Part shown: piece by piece, positions 8,153 through 16,750 of the stretch
Layout: every line of letters begins with the position of its first letter
Numbering within the stretch: the stretch's first letter is position 1
Assembly (NCBI RefSeq): GCF_032193765.1
Contig: NZ_JAVBIJ010000001.1
Location: forward strand, 2,666,001 to 2,730,000
Source of the DNA: Rhodoferax potami
GTDB lineage: Bacteria; Pseudomonadota; Gammaproteobacteria; Burkholderiales; Burkholderiaceae_C
Reading direction: 5' to 3'
Length of the DNA stretch: 64,000 nucleotides
Notes under the pieces: generated by a model
Databases searched by the model: none
Told to the model about the DNA's origin: nothing
The model's input: only the letters and a program-made list of their open reading frames with translations
Made by a program: the position numbers and the translations under genes

Positions 8153-8180
8153 AAGCCGGAGCAATCACTCCGGCTTTTTT
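8153..8180 (+). terminator. Intrinsic terminator of the mpl/91-aa gene transcript (plus strand)
   Basis: AAGCCGGAG (8153-8161) pairs with CTCCGGCTT (8168-8176) around a 6-base loop and is followed by a T-run. It ends 11 bases before the aroG stop codon. The two convergent transcription units thus have interleaved terminators, each lying beyond the other's. Confidence 0.85.
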
Positions 8181-8190
8181 TATGGTGCCA

Positions 8191-9318
8191 TCAGGCTGCG
8201 CGACGCGCCTTCACGGCGGTAGACAGCACTTCCAAAGACTCCACCGAATCGTCCCAGCCCAGGCAAGCATCGGTGATGCTCTTGCCGTATTCCAAGGCAG
8301 TTGCATCGTCCTTGCCGGGGGTGAACTTCTGGGCGCCAGCGTTCAGGTGACTTTCCACCATCACACCAAACACGCTGCGCGAACCACCGCTGATCTGGCC
8401 GGCAATGTCTTTGGCCACATCGAGCTGCTTTTCGTGCTGCTTGCTGCTATTGGCGTGGCTGCAGTCCACCATCAGGGTCTGGGGCAACTTCGCCTTGGCG
8501 AGGTCCGCACAGGCGGCGGCCACATTGGCGGCATCGTAGTTGGGCGCCTTGCCGCCGCGCAAAATCACATGGCAGTCCGGATTGCCGTTGGTTTGCACAA
8601 TCGCCACTTGGCCGTTTTTGTGCACCGACAAGAAGTGGTGACCGCCGGCCGCTGCCTGGATAGCGTCGGTTGCGATCTTGATATTGCCGTCCGTGCCGTT
8701 CTTGAAGCCGATGGGCGCAGAGATGCCGGAGGCCAACTCGCGGTGCACCTGGCTCTCAGTGGTGCGCGCACCGATGGCGCCCCAGGAAATCAAGTCGCCC
8801 AGGTACTGGGGAGAAATCACGTCCAAGAACTCGCTGCCCGCAGGCACGCCCAAGCGGTTGATCTCGATCAGCAACTGGCGTGCAATGCGCAGGCCTTCGT
8901 CGATGCGGTAGCTCTCGTCCAGGTAGGGGTCATTGATCAGACCCTTCCAGCCCACGGTGGTGCGGGGCTTCTCGAAGTACACGCGCATCACGATTTCCAG
9001 CGTGTCTTTGTACTTCTCACGCTCCACTTTCAGACGGCGGGCGTAGTCCAGCGCAGCGGCAGGATCATGGATGGAGCAGGGCCCGATGATGACCAGCAAG
9101 CGATCATCCTTGCCGGCCATGATGTTGTGGATCGTGGCGCGGGTGTCCGAAATCAGGGTTTCGGTCGCGCTGCCGCGAATGGGGAAAAAGCGGATAAGGT
9201 GCTCTGGAGGGGGCAACACGGTGATGTCCTTGATGCGTTCGTCGTCGGTTTTACTGGTGCGGTCGGCGGGCTGGGCTTGTCCGTACCACTCACCGGTTGC
9301 AGAGGCTTTAGCGTTCAT
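8191..9318 (-). CDS. aroG: 3-deoxy-7-phosphoheptulonate (DAHP) synthase, class I
   Basis: Condenses phosphoenolpyruvate and erythrose 4-phosphate, the entry step to chorismate and the aromatic amino acids. The 375 residues fit the AroG/AroF/AroH family. Visible motifs: IIGPCSIHDPAAALDYARRL, FEKPRTTVGWKGLINDP, FLDVISPQYLGDLISWGAIG and the segment ELASGISAPIGFKNGTDG that lines the active and allosteric region. Which aromatic amino acid inhibits the enzyme cannot be told from sequence alone. GGAG lies 7 bases before the ATG. The gene is preceded by a leader peptide and terminator (9369-9500) that look like a transcription attenuator. The symbol is given by family resemblance. Confidence 0.93.
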   Translation of the reverse strand: MNAKASATGEWYGQAQPADRTSKTDDERIKDITVLPPPEHLIRFFPIRGSATETLISDTRATIHNIMAGKDDRLLVIIGPCSIHDPAAALDYARRLKVEREKYKDTLEIVMRVYFEKPRTTVGWKGLINDPYLDESYRIDEGLRIARQLLIEINRLGVPAGSEFLDVISPQYLGDLISWGAIGARTTESQVHRELASGISAPIGFKNGTDGNIKIATDAIQAAAGGHHFLSVHKNGQVAIVQTNGNPDCHVILRGGKAPNYDAANVAAACADLAKAKLPQTLMVDCSHANSSKQHEKQLDVAKDIAGQISGGSRSVFGVMVESHLNAGAQKFTPGKDDATALEYGKSITDACLGWDDSVESLEVLSTAVKARRAA

Positions 9319-9368
9319 GTCAGGTCTCCAGAGTCCAAGTTACAAATAAAACAGGTTGAAAAAGGCAT

Positions 9369-9400
9369 AAAAAAACCGCCGGGGGTGCCGGCGGTTTTTG
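9369..9400 (-). terminator. Leader terminator (attenuator) upstream of DAHP synthase
   Basis: On the minus strand, AAAAACCGCCGG, a 5-base loop and CCGGCGGTTTTTTT form a 7-bp G+C stem extended by A/T pairs and ending in seven T (9375-9369). It lies 50 bases before the aroG start and 31 bases after the leader-peptide stop. A terminator located between a leader ORF and its gene is the hallmark of ribosome-mediated attenuation. Confidence 0.85.
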
Positions 9401-9451
9401 GGAAGATTCAGGACGTTTCTTTTGGGTACGTTCAGATCTCTCGACCGCCGG
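9388..9451 (-). promoter_or_regulatory. Predicted antiterminator pairing in the DAHP synthase leader
   Basis: The minus-strand RNA contains CCGGCGGT at 9451-9444 (leader codons 17-19) and its exact complement ACCGCCGG at 9395-9388, the left arm of the terminator. Pairing of these two would prevent the terminator. The upstream partner is 11 bases before the leader stop codon, so a ribosome that reaches the stop would cover it and release the terminator arm; a ribosome stalled on the aromatic codons 6-12 would leave it free. Confidence 0.75.
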
Positions 9452-9500
9452 ATGTGCGTGAGAACCAAAAGTAGCTAAAGAAGAAACGTGCGGAATGCAT
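9432..9500 (-). CDS. Aromatic-rich leader peptide of DAHP synthase (22 aa)
   Basis: A 22-codon ORF beginning MHSARFFFSYFWFSR and ending at TGA (9434-9432). Residues 6-13 hold five Phe, one Tyr and one Trp, exactly the three end products of the pathway started by the gene downstream. Such composition cannot plausibly be chance next to a terminator and matching antiterminator arm. No Shine-Dalgarno sequence precedes the ATG. A -10-like TACATT (9513-9508) ends 7 bases upstream, so the transcript may begin at or next to the ATG (leaderless start). It lies between tldD (ending 9547) and aroG. Confidence 0.85.
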   Translation of the reverse strand: MHSARFFFSYFWFSRTSGGREI

Positions 9501-9507
9501 GGGGTTC

Positions 9508-9513
9508 AATGTA
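9508..9513 (-). promoter_or_regulatory. Candidate -10 element of the DAHP synthase leader transcript
   Basis: TACATT on the minus strand, 7 bases before the leader ATG. A convincing -35 hexamer is not seen 16-18 bases upstream, so this is a tentative call based on spacing alone. Transcription could also read through from tldD. Confidence 0.35.
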
Positions 9514-9546
9514 GCACAGGTTTCTGACAGCGGCTTACGCTTGCCA

Positions 9547-11007
9547 CTAAGCAGTTCCACCTACGGTCAAACCATCGATGCGCAGCGTAGGCTGACCCAC
9601 ACCCACCGGCACGCTCTGGCCCTCTTTGCCGCAGGTGCCCACGCCGGGGTCCAGCTTCATGTCGTTGCCGATCATGGAGACGCGCTTCAGGCACTCGGGG
9701 CCGCTGCCCACCAGCGTCGCACCCTTGACGGGGTATTGGATCTTGCCGTTTTCCACCCAATAGGCTTCGCTGGCAGAGAACACAAATTTGCCGCTGGTGA
9801 TGTCTACCTGGCCGCCACCGAAGTTGGGGGCGTACAAGCCCTTTTTGATGCTAGCGATGATTTCTTCCGGCGCCTTGTCGCCGCCCAGCATGTAGGTGTT
9901 GGTCATGCGGGGCATGGGCAAGTGGGCATAGCTCTCGCGGCGGCCGTTGCCGGTGGGCTTCACGCCCATCAAGCGGGCGTTCATGCTGTCCTGGATGTAG
10001 CCCTTCAAGATGCCATCTTCAATCAACACATTGCGCTGGCTGGGGTTGCCTTCGTCATCCACGTTGAGCGAGCCGCGACGATCGGCGATGGTGCCGTCGT
10101 CCAGCACCGTCACGCCCTTGGCGGCGACGCGCTGGCCGATGCGGCCGCTGAAGGCGCTGCTGCCCTTGCGGTTGAAGTCGCCTTCCAGCCCGTGGCCGAT
10201 GGCTTCGTGCAACAGGATGCCGGGCCAGCCGGCACCCAACACCACAGTCATCTCGCCGGCAGGCGCGGGGCGGGCATCAAGGTTGGTGAGTGCTGCGTGC
10301 ACGGCCTGATCCACGTAATCTTCAATTTGCGCATCGGTGAAATACGCCAGCCCGAAACGGCCACCGCCACCACTAGAGCCCACCTCGCGGCGACCCTTTT
10401 GCTCGGCAATCACGGTCACGCTCAGTCGCACCAGCGGACGCACATCGGCAGCCAGCGTGCCGTCGGCACGGGCGACCATCACCACGTCGTATTCGGCAGC
10501 CAGGCCGGCCATCACCTGGATGATGCGTGGGTCTTTGGCGCGTGCCAGCTTCTCCACCTTGCCCAACAGCTCCACTTTGGCGGTGCTGTCCAGCGTGGCA
10601 ATCGGGTCCAGGCCGGCGTAGAGCTTGCGGCCGCCTGCTATCTTTGGGGTAGCAGTCTTCGCACGCTTGTTCTGCGCTGCAGCCGAAATGGTGCGCACGG
10701 TGCGGGCGGCATCCAGCAGACTGGCTTCAGAAATATCGTCGGAATATGCGAAGGCAGTTTTCTCGCCGCTCACCGCGCGAACGCCCACACCCTGGTCGAT
10801 GCTGAAGGAACCGGTTTTGACGATGCCCTCTTCCAGACTCCAGCCCTCGGAACGGGTGTACTGGAAGTACAGGTCCGCCTCGTCCACCTGGTGCGCCTTG
10901 ATTTCGTTCAGCGCGCGGGTGAGATGGCTCTCATCCAGCCCGAAGGGCGTCAGCAACAGGGATTTGGCCGTGGCCAAGCGTTCGATGGTGGGTTCGCGGG
11001 AGATCAT
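9547..11007 (-). CDS. tldD: TldD metalloprotease subunit
   Basis: TldD, with TldE (PmbA), forms a metalloprotease that processes modified peptides such as microcin B17 and CcdA-type antitoxins. The 486-residue length is normal. The zinc-binding HExxxH motif is present in [13 protein letters not shown], followed by the typical [10 protein letters not shown] region. The partner gene pmbA is not in the window. An R1-like repeat (10636-10690) may overlap codons in the region [11 protein letters not shown]. It runs in the same direction as the DAHP synthase gene but is separated from it by the attenuator leader. Confidence 0.93.
   Translation of the reverse strand: MISREPTIERLATAKSLLLTPFGLDESHLTRALNEIKAHQVDEADLYFQYTRSEGWSLEEGIVKTGSFSIDQGVGVRAVSGEKTAFAYSDDISEASLLDAARTVRTISAAAQNKRAKTATPKIAGGRKLYAGLDPIATLDSTAKVELLGKVEKLARAKDPRIIQVMAGLAAEYDVVMVARADGTLAADVRPLVRLSVTVIAEQKGRREVGSSGGGGRFGLAYFTDAQIEDYVDQAVHAALTNLDARPAPAGEMTVVLGAGWPGILLHEAIGHGLEGDFNRKGSSAFSGRIGQRVAAKGVTVLDDGTIADRRGSLNVDDEGNPSQRNVLIEDGILKGYIQDSMNARLMGVKPTGNGRRESYAHLPMPRMTNTYMLGGDKAPEEIIASIKKGLYAPNFGGGQVDITSGKFVFSASEAYWVENGKIQYPVKGATLVGSGPECLKRVSMIGNDMKLDPGVGTCGKEGQSVPVGVGQPTLRIDGLTVGGTA
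10636..10690 (+). repeat. R1-like repeat within tldD (diverged)
   Basis: TGCTATCTTTGGGGTAGCAG, then TCTTCGCACGCTTGTTCTGC and GCTGCAGCC, follows the R1 order (TGCTAT, T-rich, GTAGC, GCGCA-like, TGCGCT). It is antisense to tldD and remains in frame ([18 protein letters not shown]). The match is looser than for the other copies. Confidence 0.45.
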
Positions 11008-11086
11008 GCGGCCATTTTAGGCCTCTGCACGGCTGGCGCAGTGGCTGTGTCGCCAGAGTCGGGGCCTGCCACAGGGGTATGGCCGC

Positions 11087-11959
11087 TTAGCGCTTCAAAA
11101 ATTCCAGCAACGCCGCGTCGTCCATCCCGGCCAGGCCTGCCCGCACCGCTTGGGCAAACACTGCGCTGGCCGCTTCGCCCAGGGGCCCGGCAAAACCGGC
11201 GGCCTGTGCCGCATCCAGGGCCAAACGGGTGTCTTTGGCCAGCAAGGTCATGTGGGCGCGCGGCGCGAGATCTCCGGCCACCGCACGGCGCATACGGTCA
11301 GTACCGATCCAGCTCTGGCCACTGCTCTGGGCAATCACGTCCAGCGTGCGGCTGGCATCCAGCCCCAAGCGGTCGGCCAACGCCATCGCCTCTGCGGCCC
11401 CCACCAAATTGATACCCGCCAGCAGGTTATTGACCAGTTTGGTGCGCGCGCCGTCACCGGGCCGATCGCTGATGTCAAACACCTTGCTGGACAAGGCCTC
11501 CAGCAAGGGGCGACATAGCGTCCGCGCGGCACCAGGCCCGGCCACCATGAGGCTCATGCTGCCGTCCAGTGCACGCGCAGGGCCGCCGGACATCGGGGCA
11601 TCCAGGGTCCAGACCCCTTGGGCAAGTAGCTGCGTGGCAATTGACTCCACATCGTGCGGGGCAATGGTCGGGCACAGCATGACCACATGGCCTGCGGGCA
11701 GGTGCCGAGCCAGTCCGTCGGTGCCAAACAGCACATCACGGACTTGGGTCGCATCGACCACACAGAGAATAGTTGCTATGCTTTTGGAAGCAGCTTGCGC
11801 AATATTTTCGGGCGCTAGCGCACCAAATGGCAATAAAGCCTCCACTTTGGCGCGGTCCAGATCATGGATGGCCGGGGCCCACCCCAGCCGGGCCAGGCGC
11901 TGCGCCATGGCCCCGCCCATGTTGCCCACCCCGATCAGCGTGACCGCGAACCCCGCCAC
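11087..11959 (-). CDS. 3-hydroxyisobutyrate dehydrogenase-like NAD(P)-dependent oxidoreductase
   Basis: Member of the beta-hydroxyacid dehydrogenase family (3-hydroxyisobutyrate, tartronate semialdehyde and related substrates). The Rossmann loop IGVGNMGGAMAQRL is at the N terminus, the substrate motif DAPMSGGPARALDGSM in the middle, and KLVNNLLAGINLVGAAEAM holds the catalytic Lys. The substrate cannot be deduced. The GTG at 11959 is preferred: it follows the rodA stop by one base (TAA-G-GTG) and gives the normal short N terminus; an ATG at 11992 would overlap rodA by 32 bases. An R1 copy lies in frame near bases 11773-11830. Confidence 0.8.
   Translation of the reverse strand: MAGFAVTLIGVGNMGGAMAQRLARLGWAPAIHDLDRAKVEALLPFGALAPENIAQAASKSIATILCVVDATQVRDVLFGTDGLARHLPAGHVVMLCPTIAPHDVESIATQLLAQGVWTLDAPMSGGPARALDGSMSLMVAGPGAARTLCRPLLEALSSKVFDISDRPGDGARTKLVNNLLAGINLVGAAEAMALADRLGLDASRTLDVIAQSSGQSWIGTDRMRRAVAGDLAPRAHMTLLAKDTRLALDAAQAAGFAGPLGEAASAVFAQAVRAGLAGMDDAALLEFLKR
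11773..11830 (+). repeat. R1 repeat inside the hydroxyisobutyrate dehydrogenase-like gene
   Basis: TTGCTATGCTTTTGGAAGCA, then GCTTGCGCAATATTTTCGGG and CGCTAGCGCACC, a well-preserved copy. Read on the coding (minus) strand it supplies the residues GALAPENIAQAASKSIAT between the first beta strands of the Rossmann domain, without a frameshift. Confidence 0.75.
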
Positions 11960-11960
11960 C

Positions 11961-13121
11961 TTAGCTTTGCACCAAGCGCTTGGAGTTGGCAATCGACATC
12001 AAAATACCGAGCGCCAGCCCCAGTGTCACCATGGCGGTGCCGCCGTAACTAATGAACGGCAAGGGCACGCCCACCACCGGCAGGATGCCGCTCACCATGC
12101 CCATGTTCACAAAGGCGTAGGTAAAAAAGATCATCGTCGCAGCCCCTGCCAACAGGCGGGAGAACAGGGTGGGCGCCTCCAGCGCGATCGCCAGACCCCG
12201 CAGGATCAAGAAGACGAACGCGCAGAGCAAAAACACATTGCCGATCAGGCCGAACTCTTCGGAGTAAGCCGCAAAAATAAAGTCGGTGGTGCGTTCGGGG
12301 ATGAACTCGAGGTGCGTCTGGGTCCCCTTCATAAAGCCCATGCCGGTAATGCCGCCGGAGCCGATTGCAATCATCCCTTGAATGATGTGGAAGCCTTTGC
12401 CCAAGGGGTCCCGGGTGGGGTCCAGCAAGGTGCAAATCCGCTGCTGCTGATAGTCGTGCAGCACAGACCAGCGCACACCATCCGCACACAGCTGGGGCTC
12501 AAACACGACCAGCAACACAATGCCGACCACCGAGATCACCACGGGCGGTATCACCAGCTTCCAGCTCATGCCGGCGAAAAAAATCACGGCCAAGCCGGCG
12601 GCCATGACCAATAGCGAGGTGCCGAGATCGGGTTGCTTCATGATCAGGCCGACCGGGACAGCCAGCAAACCACCGGCCACCACGAAGTCGAGGGGGCGCA
12701 ACTGCCCCTCGCGTTTTTGGAACCACCAGGCCAGCATCAGCGGCATGGCAATTTTCATGATCTCGCTGGGTTGGATCACCACCCCGACGTTGACCCAGCG
12801 CTTGGCCCCTTTTTTGGTGATGCCAAAAATCGCCACCGCGATCAACAGCGCCACCCCCACGGTGTAGAGCGGCACGGCCACCAGCATCAAGCGCTGCGGC
12901 GGAACCTGGGCCACCACAAACATGATGGCGGCGGCAATCAGCATATTGCGACCATGATCCTCAAACCGGGTGCCATGGTCGAAACCCGATGAATACATGA
13001 TGAGCAAACCGGCGCACGCCAGCATGAACACCGCAAAGGCCAAGGGCCCGTCAAACCCCGAGAACCAGGGCGCAATGCGCTGACGCAGGGAGACTTTTCC
13101 GAATTGGTACGACATAGCCAT
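11961..13121 (-). CDS. rodA: Rod shape-determining SEDS protein RodA
   Basis: RodA is the SEDS-family glycosyltransferase that polymerises peptidoglycan in the elongasome with PBP2. The 386-residue protein has about ten hydrophobic segments. Conserved SEDS features include KKGAKRWVNVG, KQPDLGTSLLV, EFGLIGNVFLL and the C-terminal PFISYGGTAMV. It is distinct from FtsW at 29.6-30.8 kb in lacking the FtsW-type [14 protein letters not shown] sequence. No mreBCD or mrdA (PBP2) is adjacent. ATGs at 13121 and 13115 are both possible. Divergent from the esterase gene with overlapping 5' regions. Confidence 0.9.
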   Translation of the reverse strand: MAMSYQFGKVSLRQRIAPWFSGFDGPLAFAVFMLACAGLLIMYSSGFDHGTRFEDHGRNMLIAAAIMFVVAQVPPQRLMLVAVPLYTVGVALLIAVAIFGITKKGAKRWVNVGVVIQPSEIMKIAMPLMLAWWFQKREGQLRPLDFVVAGGLLAVPVGLIMKQPDLGTSLLVMAAGLAVIFFAGMSWKLVIPPVVISVVGIVLLVVFEPQLCADGVRWSVLHDYQQQRICTLLDPTRDPLGKGFHIIQGMIAIGSGGITGMGFMKGTQTHLEFIPERTTDFIFAAYSEEFGLIGNVFLLCAFVFLILRGLAIALEAPTLFSRLLAGAATMIFFTYAFVNMGMVSGILPVVGVPLPFISYGGTAMVTLGLALGILMSIANSKRLVQS

Positions 13122-13158
13122 GGATTATCCCCAAGCCGCCGCCCATTACCATCCCGAC

Positions 13159-13764
13159 ATGGCCATCACCCACCTGCTTTACCTCCACGGTTTTCGCTCT
13201 TCCCCCCGATCCCACAAGGCGCAAGCCATGGCCGCCTATATGGGCAACCACTTTCCGCAGGTTCAGTGGTGGTGCCCCCAACTGCCGCCCTCCCCGCGCG
13301 CCGCCATGGCCCTGCTGATGCAGGGCATTGCCGGCTGGCCCACAGCACACATGGCAGTGGTGGGCTCGTCGCTCGGCGGCTTTTACGCTACCCACATCGC
13401 CGAGGCGACGGGCTGCCTCGCCTTGCTGATCAATCCCGCGGTCGATCCGGCGCGCGATCTGGGGAAATACATCGGTGAAAACCGCCAGTGGCATGCGCCC
13501 GAGGAAAGTTTCTACTTTTTGCCCGAGTACGTGGATGAACTGCGCAGCCTGGAAGTGGGCGCCTTGCAACACCCCGAACGCTACCGCGCCATCCTGGCCA
13601 AGGGCGACGAGGTGCTCGATTGGCGCGAAATGCACGCCCGCTATGCCGACACCCGGCTCACCTTGCTGGAAGGGGGCGACCATGCGCTCACGGGTTTCGA
13701 GGCCTTTTTGCCTGACTTGGCAGCCTTTATGGGCCTGAGGGGCGACACCGGCAGTGTTGCCTAA
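13159..13764 (+). CDS. YqiA-like alpha/beta-hydrolase (putative esterase)
   Basis: A 201-residue alpha/beta-hydrolase of the YqiA/UPF0227 group. It begins MAITHLLYLHGFRSSP, with the oxyanion-loop LHGF. The nucleophile elbow is GSSLGG, and the likely acid/base residues are in KGDEVLDW and GGDHALTGFE. Members hydrolyse short acyl esters in vitro; the natural substrate is unknown. The start at 13159 is chosen because the fold begins right there; an ATG at 13120 would overlap the rodA start region. Confidence 0.8.
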   Translation: MAITHLLYLHGFRSSPRSHKAQAMAAYMGNHFPQVQWWCPQLPPSPRAAMALLMQGIAGWPTAHMAVVGSSLGGFYATHIAEATGCLALLINPAVDPARDLGKYIGENRQWHAPEESFYFLPEYVDELRSLEVGALQHPERYRAILAKGDEVLDWREMHARYADTRLTLLEGGDHALTGFEAFLPDLAAFMGLRGDTGSVA

Positions 13765-13835
13765 AACCCTTCGGTTCCCGAGGCCTGAGCCGACGGGTTC
13801 GGGACGACCCGTTTTGCGGGGACAATCCACCCCCT

Positions 13836-15887
13836 ATGTTTGTACTGTTTGAAGAAGCCGGAAAATTCATGGCCGGTCGCGTCCTGTCCGAGGCAGAAGC
13901 CTCTGCACAGGTGGAGTTGGATTCCGGCAAGCGCGTCAAGGTCAAGTCGGCCAACGTGCTGATCAAGTTCGAAAAGCCCGCTCCTGCTGATTTTGTGGCC
14001 GCCGCCCAGGCGCAGGCCGCAGGTATCGAGCTGGACATGGCCTACGAATTTGCCCCCGACGAAGAGTTCGGTTTTGCCGATCTCGCCAAAGACTATTTCT
14101 CGGCCCAGGCCAGCCAGGCCGAGCAAGCCGGCATGCTGTTCAAGCTGTTTGACACCCCGCACTACTTCCGCCGTGCGGGCAAAGGTCGCTTCAAAAAGGC
14201 GCCTGCCGAAATCATTCAGCAAGCGCTCGCTGCCATCGAAAAGAGACGCCTGATTGCCGAGCAGATCGCCCAGTGGGCCCAAGAGCTGGCGGCAGGCAGC
14301 TGCCCCCAGTCCATCAAAGACCAGCTGTACAAAATCCTGTTCAAGCCGGACAAAAACGCCCCTGAGTACAAAGCGGTGGTCGAGGCCAGCCGCGCCACCC
14401 ACATTGCGCCGCTAGAGCTGCTGCAAAAGGCCGGTGCGATTGCCTCGCCCTACCTGTTCCACTGGAAGCGCTTTTTGCTGGAGAATTTCCCCAAGGGCAC
14501 CGGCTTTCCCGCGATCAGCGCGCCGGCCATTGCGGACGAGTTGCCCGTGGCGGCCGTGCAGGCTTTTTCGATTGACGATTCGCAAACCACCGAAATTGAC
14601 GATGCCCTGAGCGTGCAGGGCCTGGGGTCCGGCACCGTGACGGTGGGCATCCACATCGCCGCGCCCGGCCTGGCCGTGCAGCCCGGCAGCCCGGTGGACG
14701 TGCTGGGTCGCGCCCGCCTGTCCACGGTGTACATGCCCGGCTACAAGGTCACCATGCTGCCCGACGAGGTGGTACAGACCTACACCTTGATGGAGGGGCG
14801 GGACTGCCCGTCCGTCTCGCTGTACGTCACCTTCAATGAAGAGACGCTGGAGATCACCAACAGTGAAACCAAGCTGGAGCGGGTGCCGATTGCTCACAAC
14901 CTGCGCCACGACCAGCTCGACAGCGTGGTCACCGAGCAGTGGCTGACCGACGCCTCGTTTAACCATGAAAATGACACCCAGCCCTCAGCAGGTCTGCGCG
15001 AGCAGCTATCATTTTTGCACCGCTTGGCGCGCGACCTGAAGGCGAAGCGCGAGATCGTGCGCGGCAAACCCGAGACTTTCAACCGCCCGGACTACAACTT
15101 CCGCCTGCAAGGCAACGATGGCGCGGAGCCGCAGGGCGACGAGACCGTCCTCATCAGCATCCGCCAGCGCGGCGCCCCGCTGGACCTGATCGTGGCCGAA
15201 GCCATGATTCTGGCCAACAGCACCTGGGGCAGCTGGCTCGCCGAGATGGGCGTGCCCGGCATTTACCGCAGCCAGGCGTCGCTGGCACCGGGCGTCAAAG
15301 TGCGCATGGGTACCAAGGCATTACCGCATGCGGGTATCGGCGTCAAAGCGTATTCGTGGGCGACCTCACCACTGCGCCGCTATACCGACCTGGTGAACCA
15401 GTGGCAGATCATTGCCTGTGCACGCCATGGCAAGACGGCGGCGCTCGTCGCCCCGTTCAAGCCCAAGGACGCGGAGCTGTTCGCCATCATCTCCTCGTTC
15501 GACGCGGCTTACAGCGCCTACAACGGCTACCAGGGCGCCATGGAGCGGTTCTGGACCATGCGTTACGCCCAGCAGCACGGCATCACCGAGCTCACCGCCA
15601 GCCTGTTCAAGGACGGCATGGTGCGCGCCGACGACATTCCGCTGGTGTTGCCAGTCATGGGCGCCCAAGGCCTGCCCCGCCACGCCAAGGTGCGTGTCAA
15701 GCTGGGCGAGATGGACCTCATCACCCTGGATGTGCATGGCACGGTGCTGGAACGCTTGGACGCACCGGTCGAGACAGAGGCCACCGAAGACGAGGACGAC
15801 AGCGAAGACGATGTGGCAGGCCCGATCGCGATTGCAGTGGACGTGAACGAAGCGCCGGACGCCGGCGGTGATAATCCCACCCCGTGA
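13836..15887 (+). CDS. RNase II/R-family exoribonuclease
   Basis: A 683-residue RNB-domain 3'-to-5' exoribonuclease. The magnesium-binding Asp cluster is IDDSQTTEIDDALSV at about residues 245-259, and later RNB motifs (SRAHLS-like GRARLSTVYMPGY, YSWATSPLRRYTDLVNQWQ) are intact. The N-terminal region differs from the cold-shock domains of RNase R, and the C terminus ends in a strongly acidic tail (ATEDEDDSEDDVAG). Named only to family because RNase II and RNase R cannot be separated confidently here. Its stop overlaps the GTG of the TonB-like gene. Confidence 0.88.
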   Translation: MFVLFEEAGKFMAGRVLSEAEASAQVELDSGKRVKVKSANVLIKFEKPAPADFVAAAQAQAAGIELDMAYEFAPDEEFGFADLAKDYFSAQASQAEQAGMLFKLFDTPHYFRRAGKGRFKKAPAEIIQQALAAIEKRRLIAEQIAQWAQELAAGSCPQSIKDQLYKILFKPDKNAPEYKAVVEASRATHIAPLELLQKAGAIASPYLFHWKRFLLENFPKGTGFPAISAPAIADELPVAAVQAFSIDDSQTTEIDDALSVQGLGSGTVTVGIHIAAPGLAVQPGSPVDVLGRARLSTVYMPGYKVTMLPDEVVQTYTLMEGRDCPSVSLYVTFNEETLEITNSETKLERVPIAHNLRHDQLDSVVTEQWLTDASFNHENDTQPSAGLREQLSFLHRLARDLKAKREIVRGKPETFNRPDYNFRLQGNDGAEPQGDETVLISIRQRGAPLDLIVAEAMILANSTWGSWLAEMGVPGIYRSQASLAPGVKVRMGTKALPHAGIGVKAYSWATSPLRRYTDLVNQWQIIACARHGKTAALVAPFKPKDAELFAIISSFDAAYSAYNGYQGAMERFWTMRYAQQHGITELTASLFKDGMVRADDIPLVLPVMGAQGLPRHAKVRVKLGEMDLITLDVHGTVLERLDAPVETEATEDEDDSEDDVAGPIAIAVDVNEAPDAGGDNPTP

Positions 15888-16750
15888 ATCTGCGCAAACT
15901 GACCACGCTCCAATGGGCTCTGGGTGTATCCATTGCGGTACACGCGGCGCTGTTGACCGTGCGTTTTGTAGACCCTGAGGCCTTTAACCGGGTGTTCGAG
16001 GACCAGCCACTGGAAGTCATTCTGGTGAACGCCAAGAGCAAAGAAAAACCGGAAAAGGCCCAGGCGATTGCCCAAACCAATTTGGCTGGTGGTGGCGATG
16101 TGGAAAAAGGCCGCGCCACCAGCCCTTTGCCGCCCTCGGCGTTTACCGACATCGGCGACACCCTCGAAGAAGAGAGCGCACGCAAACTGCAAAGCCTGCA
16201 GGAGCAGCAAAACCTGTTGCTCGCGCAAGTCAAAAGCCAACTGGCCGCCCTGCCCCCGCCCGACCCCAACAAACTGGCAGACAAATCAGACCAGGCCGAG
16301 CGCGAGGAAAAGCGCCGGCAGCTGATCAAGTTGCTGGCCGAAATCGAGCGACGCATCAACATGGAGAACGCGCGCCCGAAAAAGCGCTATGTGAGCCCCT
16401 CTGTGCGTGAAGAGGTGTATGCGGTCTATTACGACCAACTGCGCCAGCGTATCGAGGAAAAAGGCACCGACAACTTCCCCCAAAGCGGCGGGAAGAAGCT
16501 GTATGGCGAGCTGACCATGATCGTCACCATCAACTTTGATGGCCGGGTCATCGACGCTGAGGTGGTGCAGAGCTCGGGCAACCCGGTGCTCGACAAGCGC
16601 GCCCAGGCGATTGCCCGCTCGGCGGGCCCGTTCGGCAACTTCAATACCGCCATGCGGCGCCAGGCAGACCAGATTCTGGTGGTGTCCCGCTTCAAGTTCA
16701 CCCGTGACGAGACATTGGAAGCCAAGGTCTCGTCCTCCGCGGCCCGATGA
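15884..16750 (+). CDS. TonB-family energy transducer-like protein
   Basis: A 288-residue protein with one N-terminal membrane helix (LGVSIAVHAALLTVRFV), a charged coiled-coil-like middle (about residues 95-165, rich in Glu, Lys and Arg) and a C-terminal TonB domain (YGELTMIVTINFDGRVIDAEVV). TonB proteins transmit proton-motive force from ExbBD to outer-membrane receptors; some TonB-like proteins have other envelope roles. The middle part is less Pro-rich than classical TonB. It starts with GTG overlapping the previous stop (GTGA). No exbB or exbD genes are in the window. Confidence 0.8.
   Translation: MNLRKLTTLQWALGVSIAVHAALLTVRFVDPEAFNRVFEDQPLEVILVNAKSKEKPEKAQAIAQTNLAGGGDVEKGRATSPLPPSAFTDIGDTLEEESARKLQSLQEQQNLLLAQVKSQLAALPPPDPNKLADKSDQAEREEKRRQLIKLLAEIERRINMENARPKKRYVSPSVREEVYAVYYDQLRQRIEEKGTDNFPQSGGKKLYGELTMIVTINFDGRVIDAEVVQSSGNPVLDKRAQAIARSAGPFGNFNTAMRRQADQILVVSRFKFTRDETLEAKVSSSAAR

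Noticed and set aside
9499..11412. 637-codon plus-strand ORF opposite tldD
   Set aside because: Antisense shadow of tldD, which has the conserved metalloprotease motif.
14995..15030. R1-like GAGCAGCTATCATTTTTGCA inside the RNase gene
   Set aside because: Only one arm matches, and the encoded residues look native for the family.
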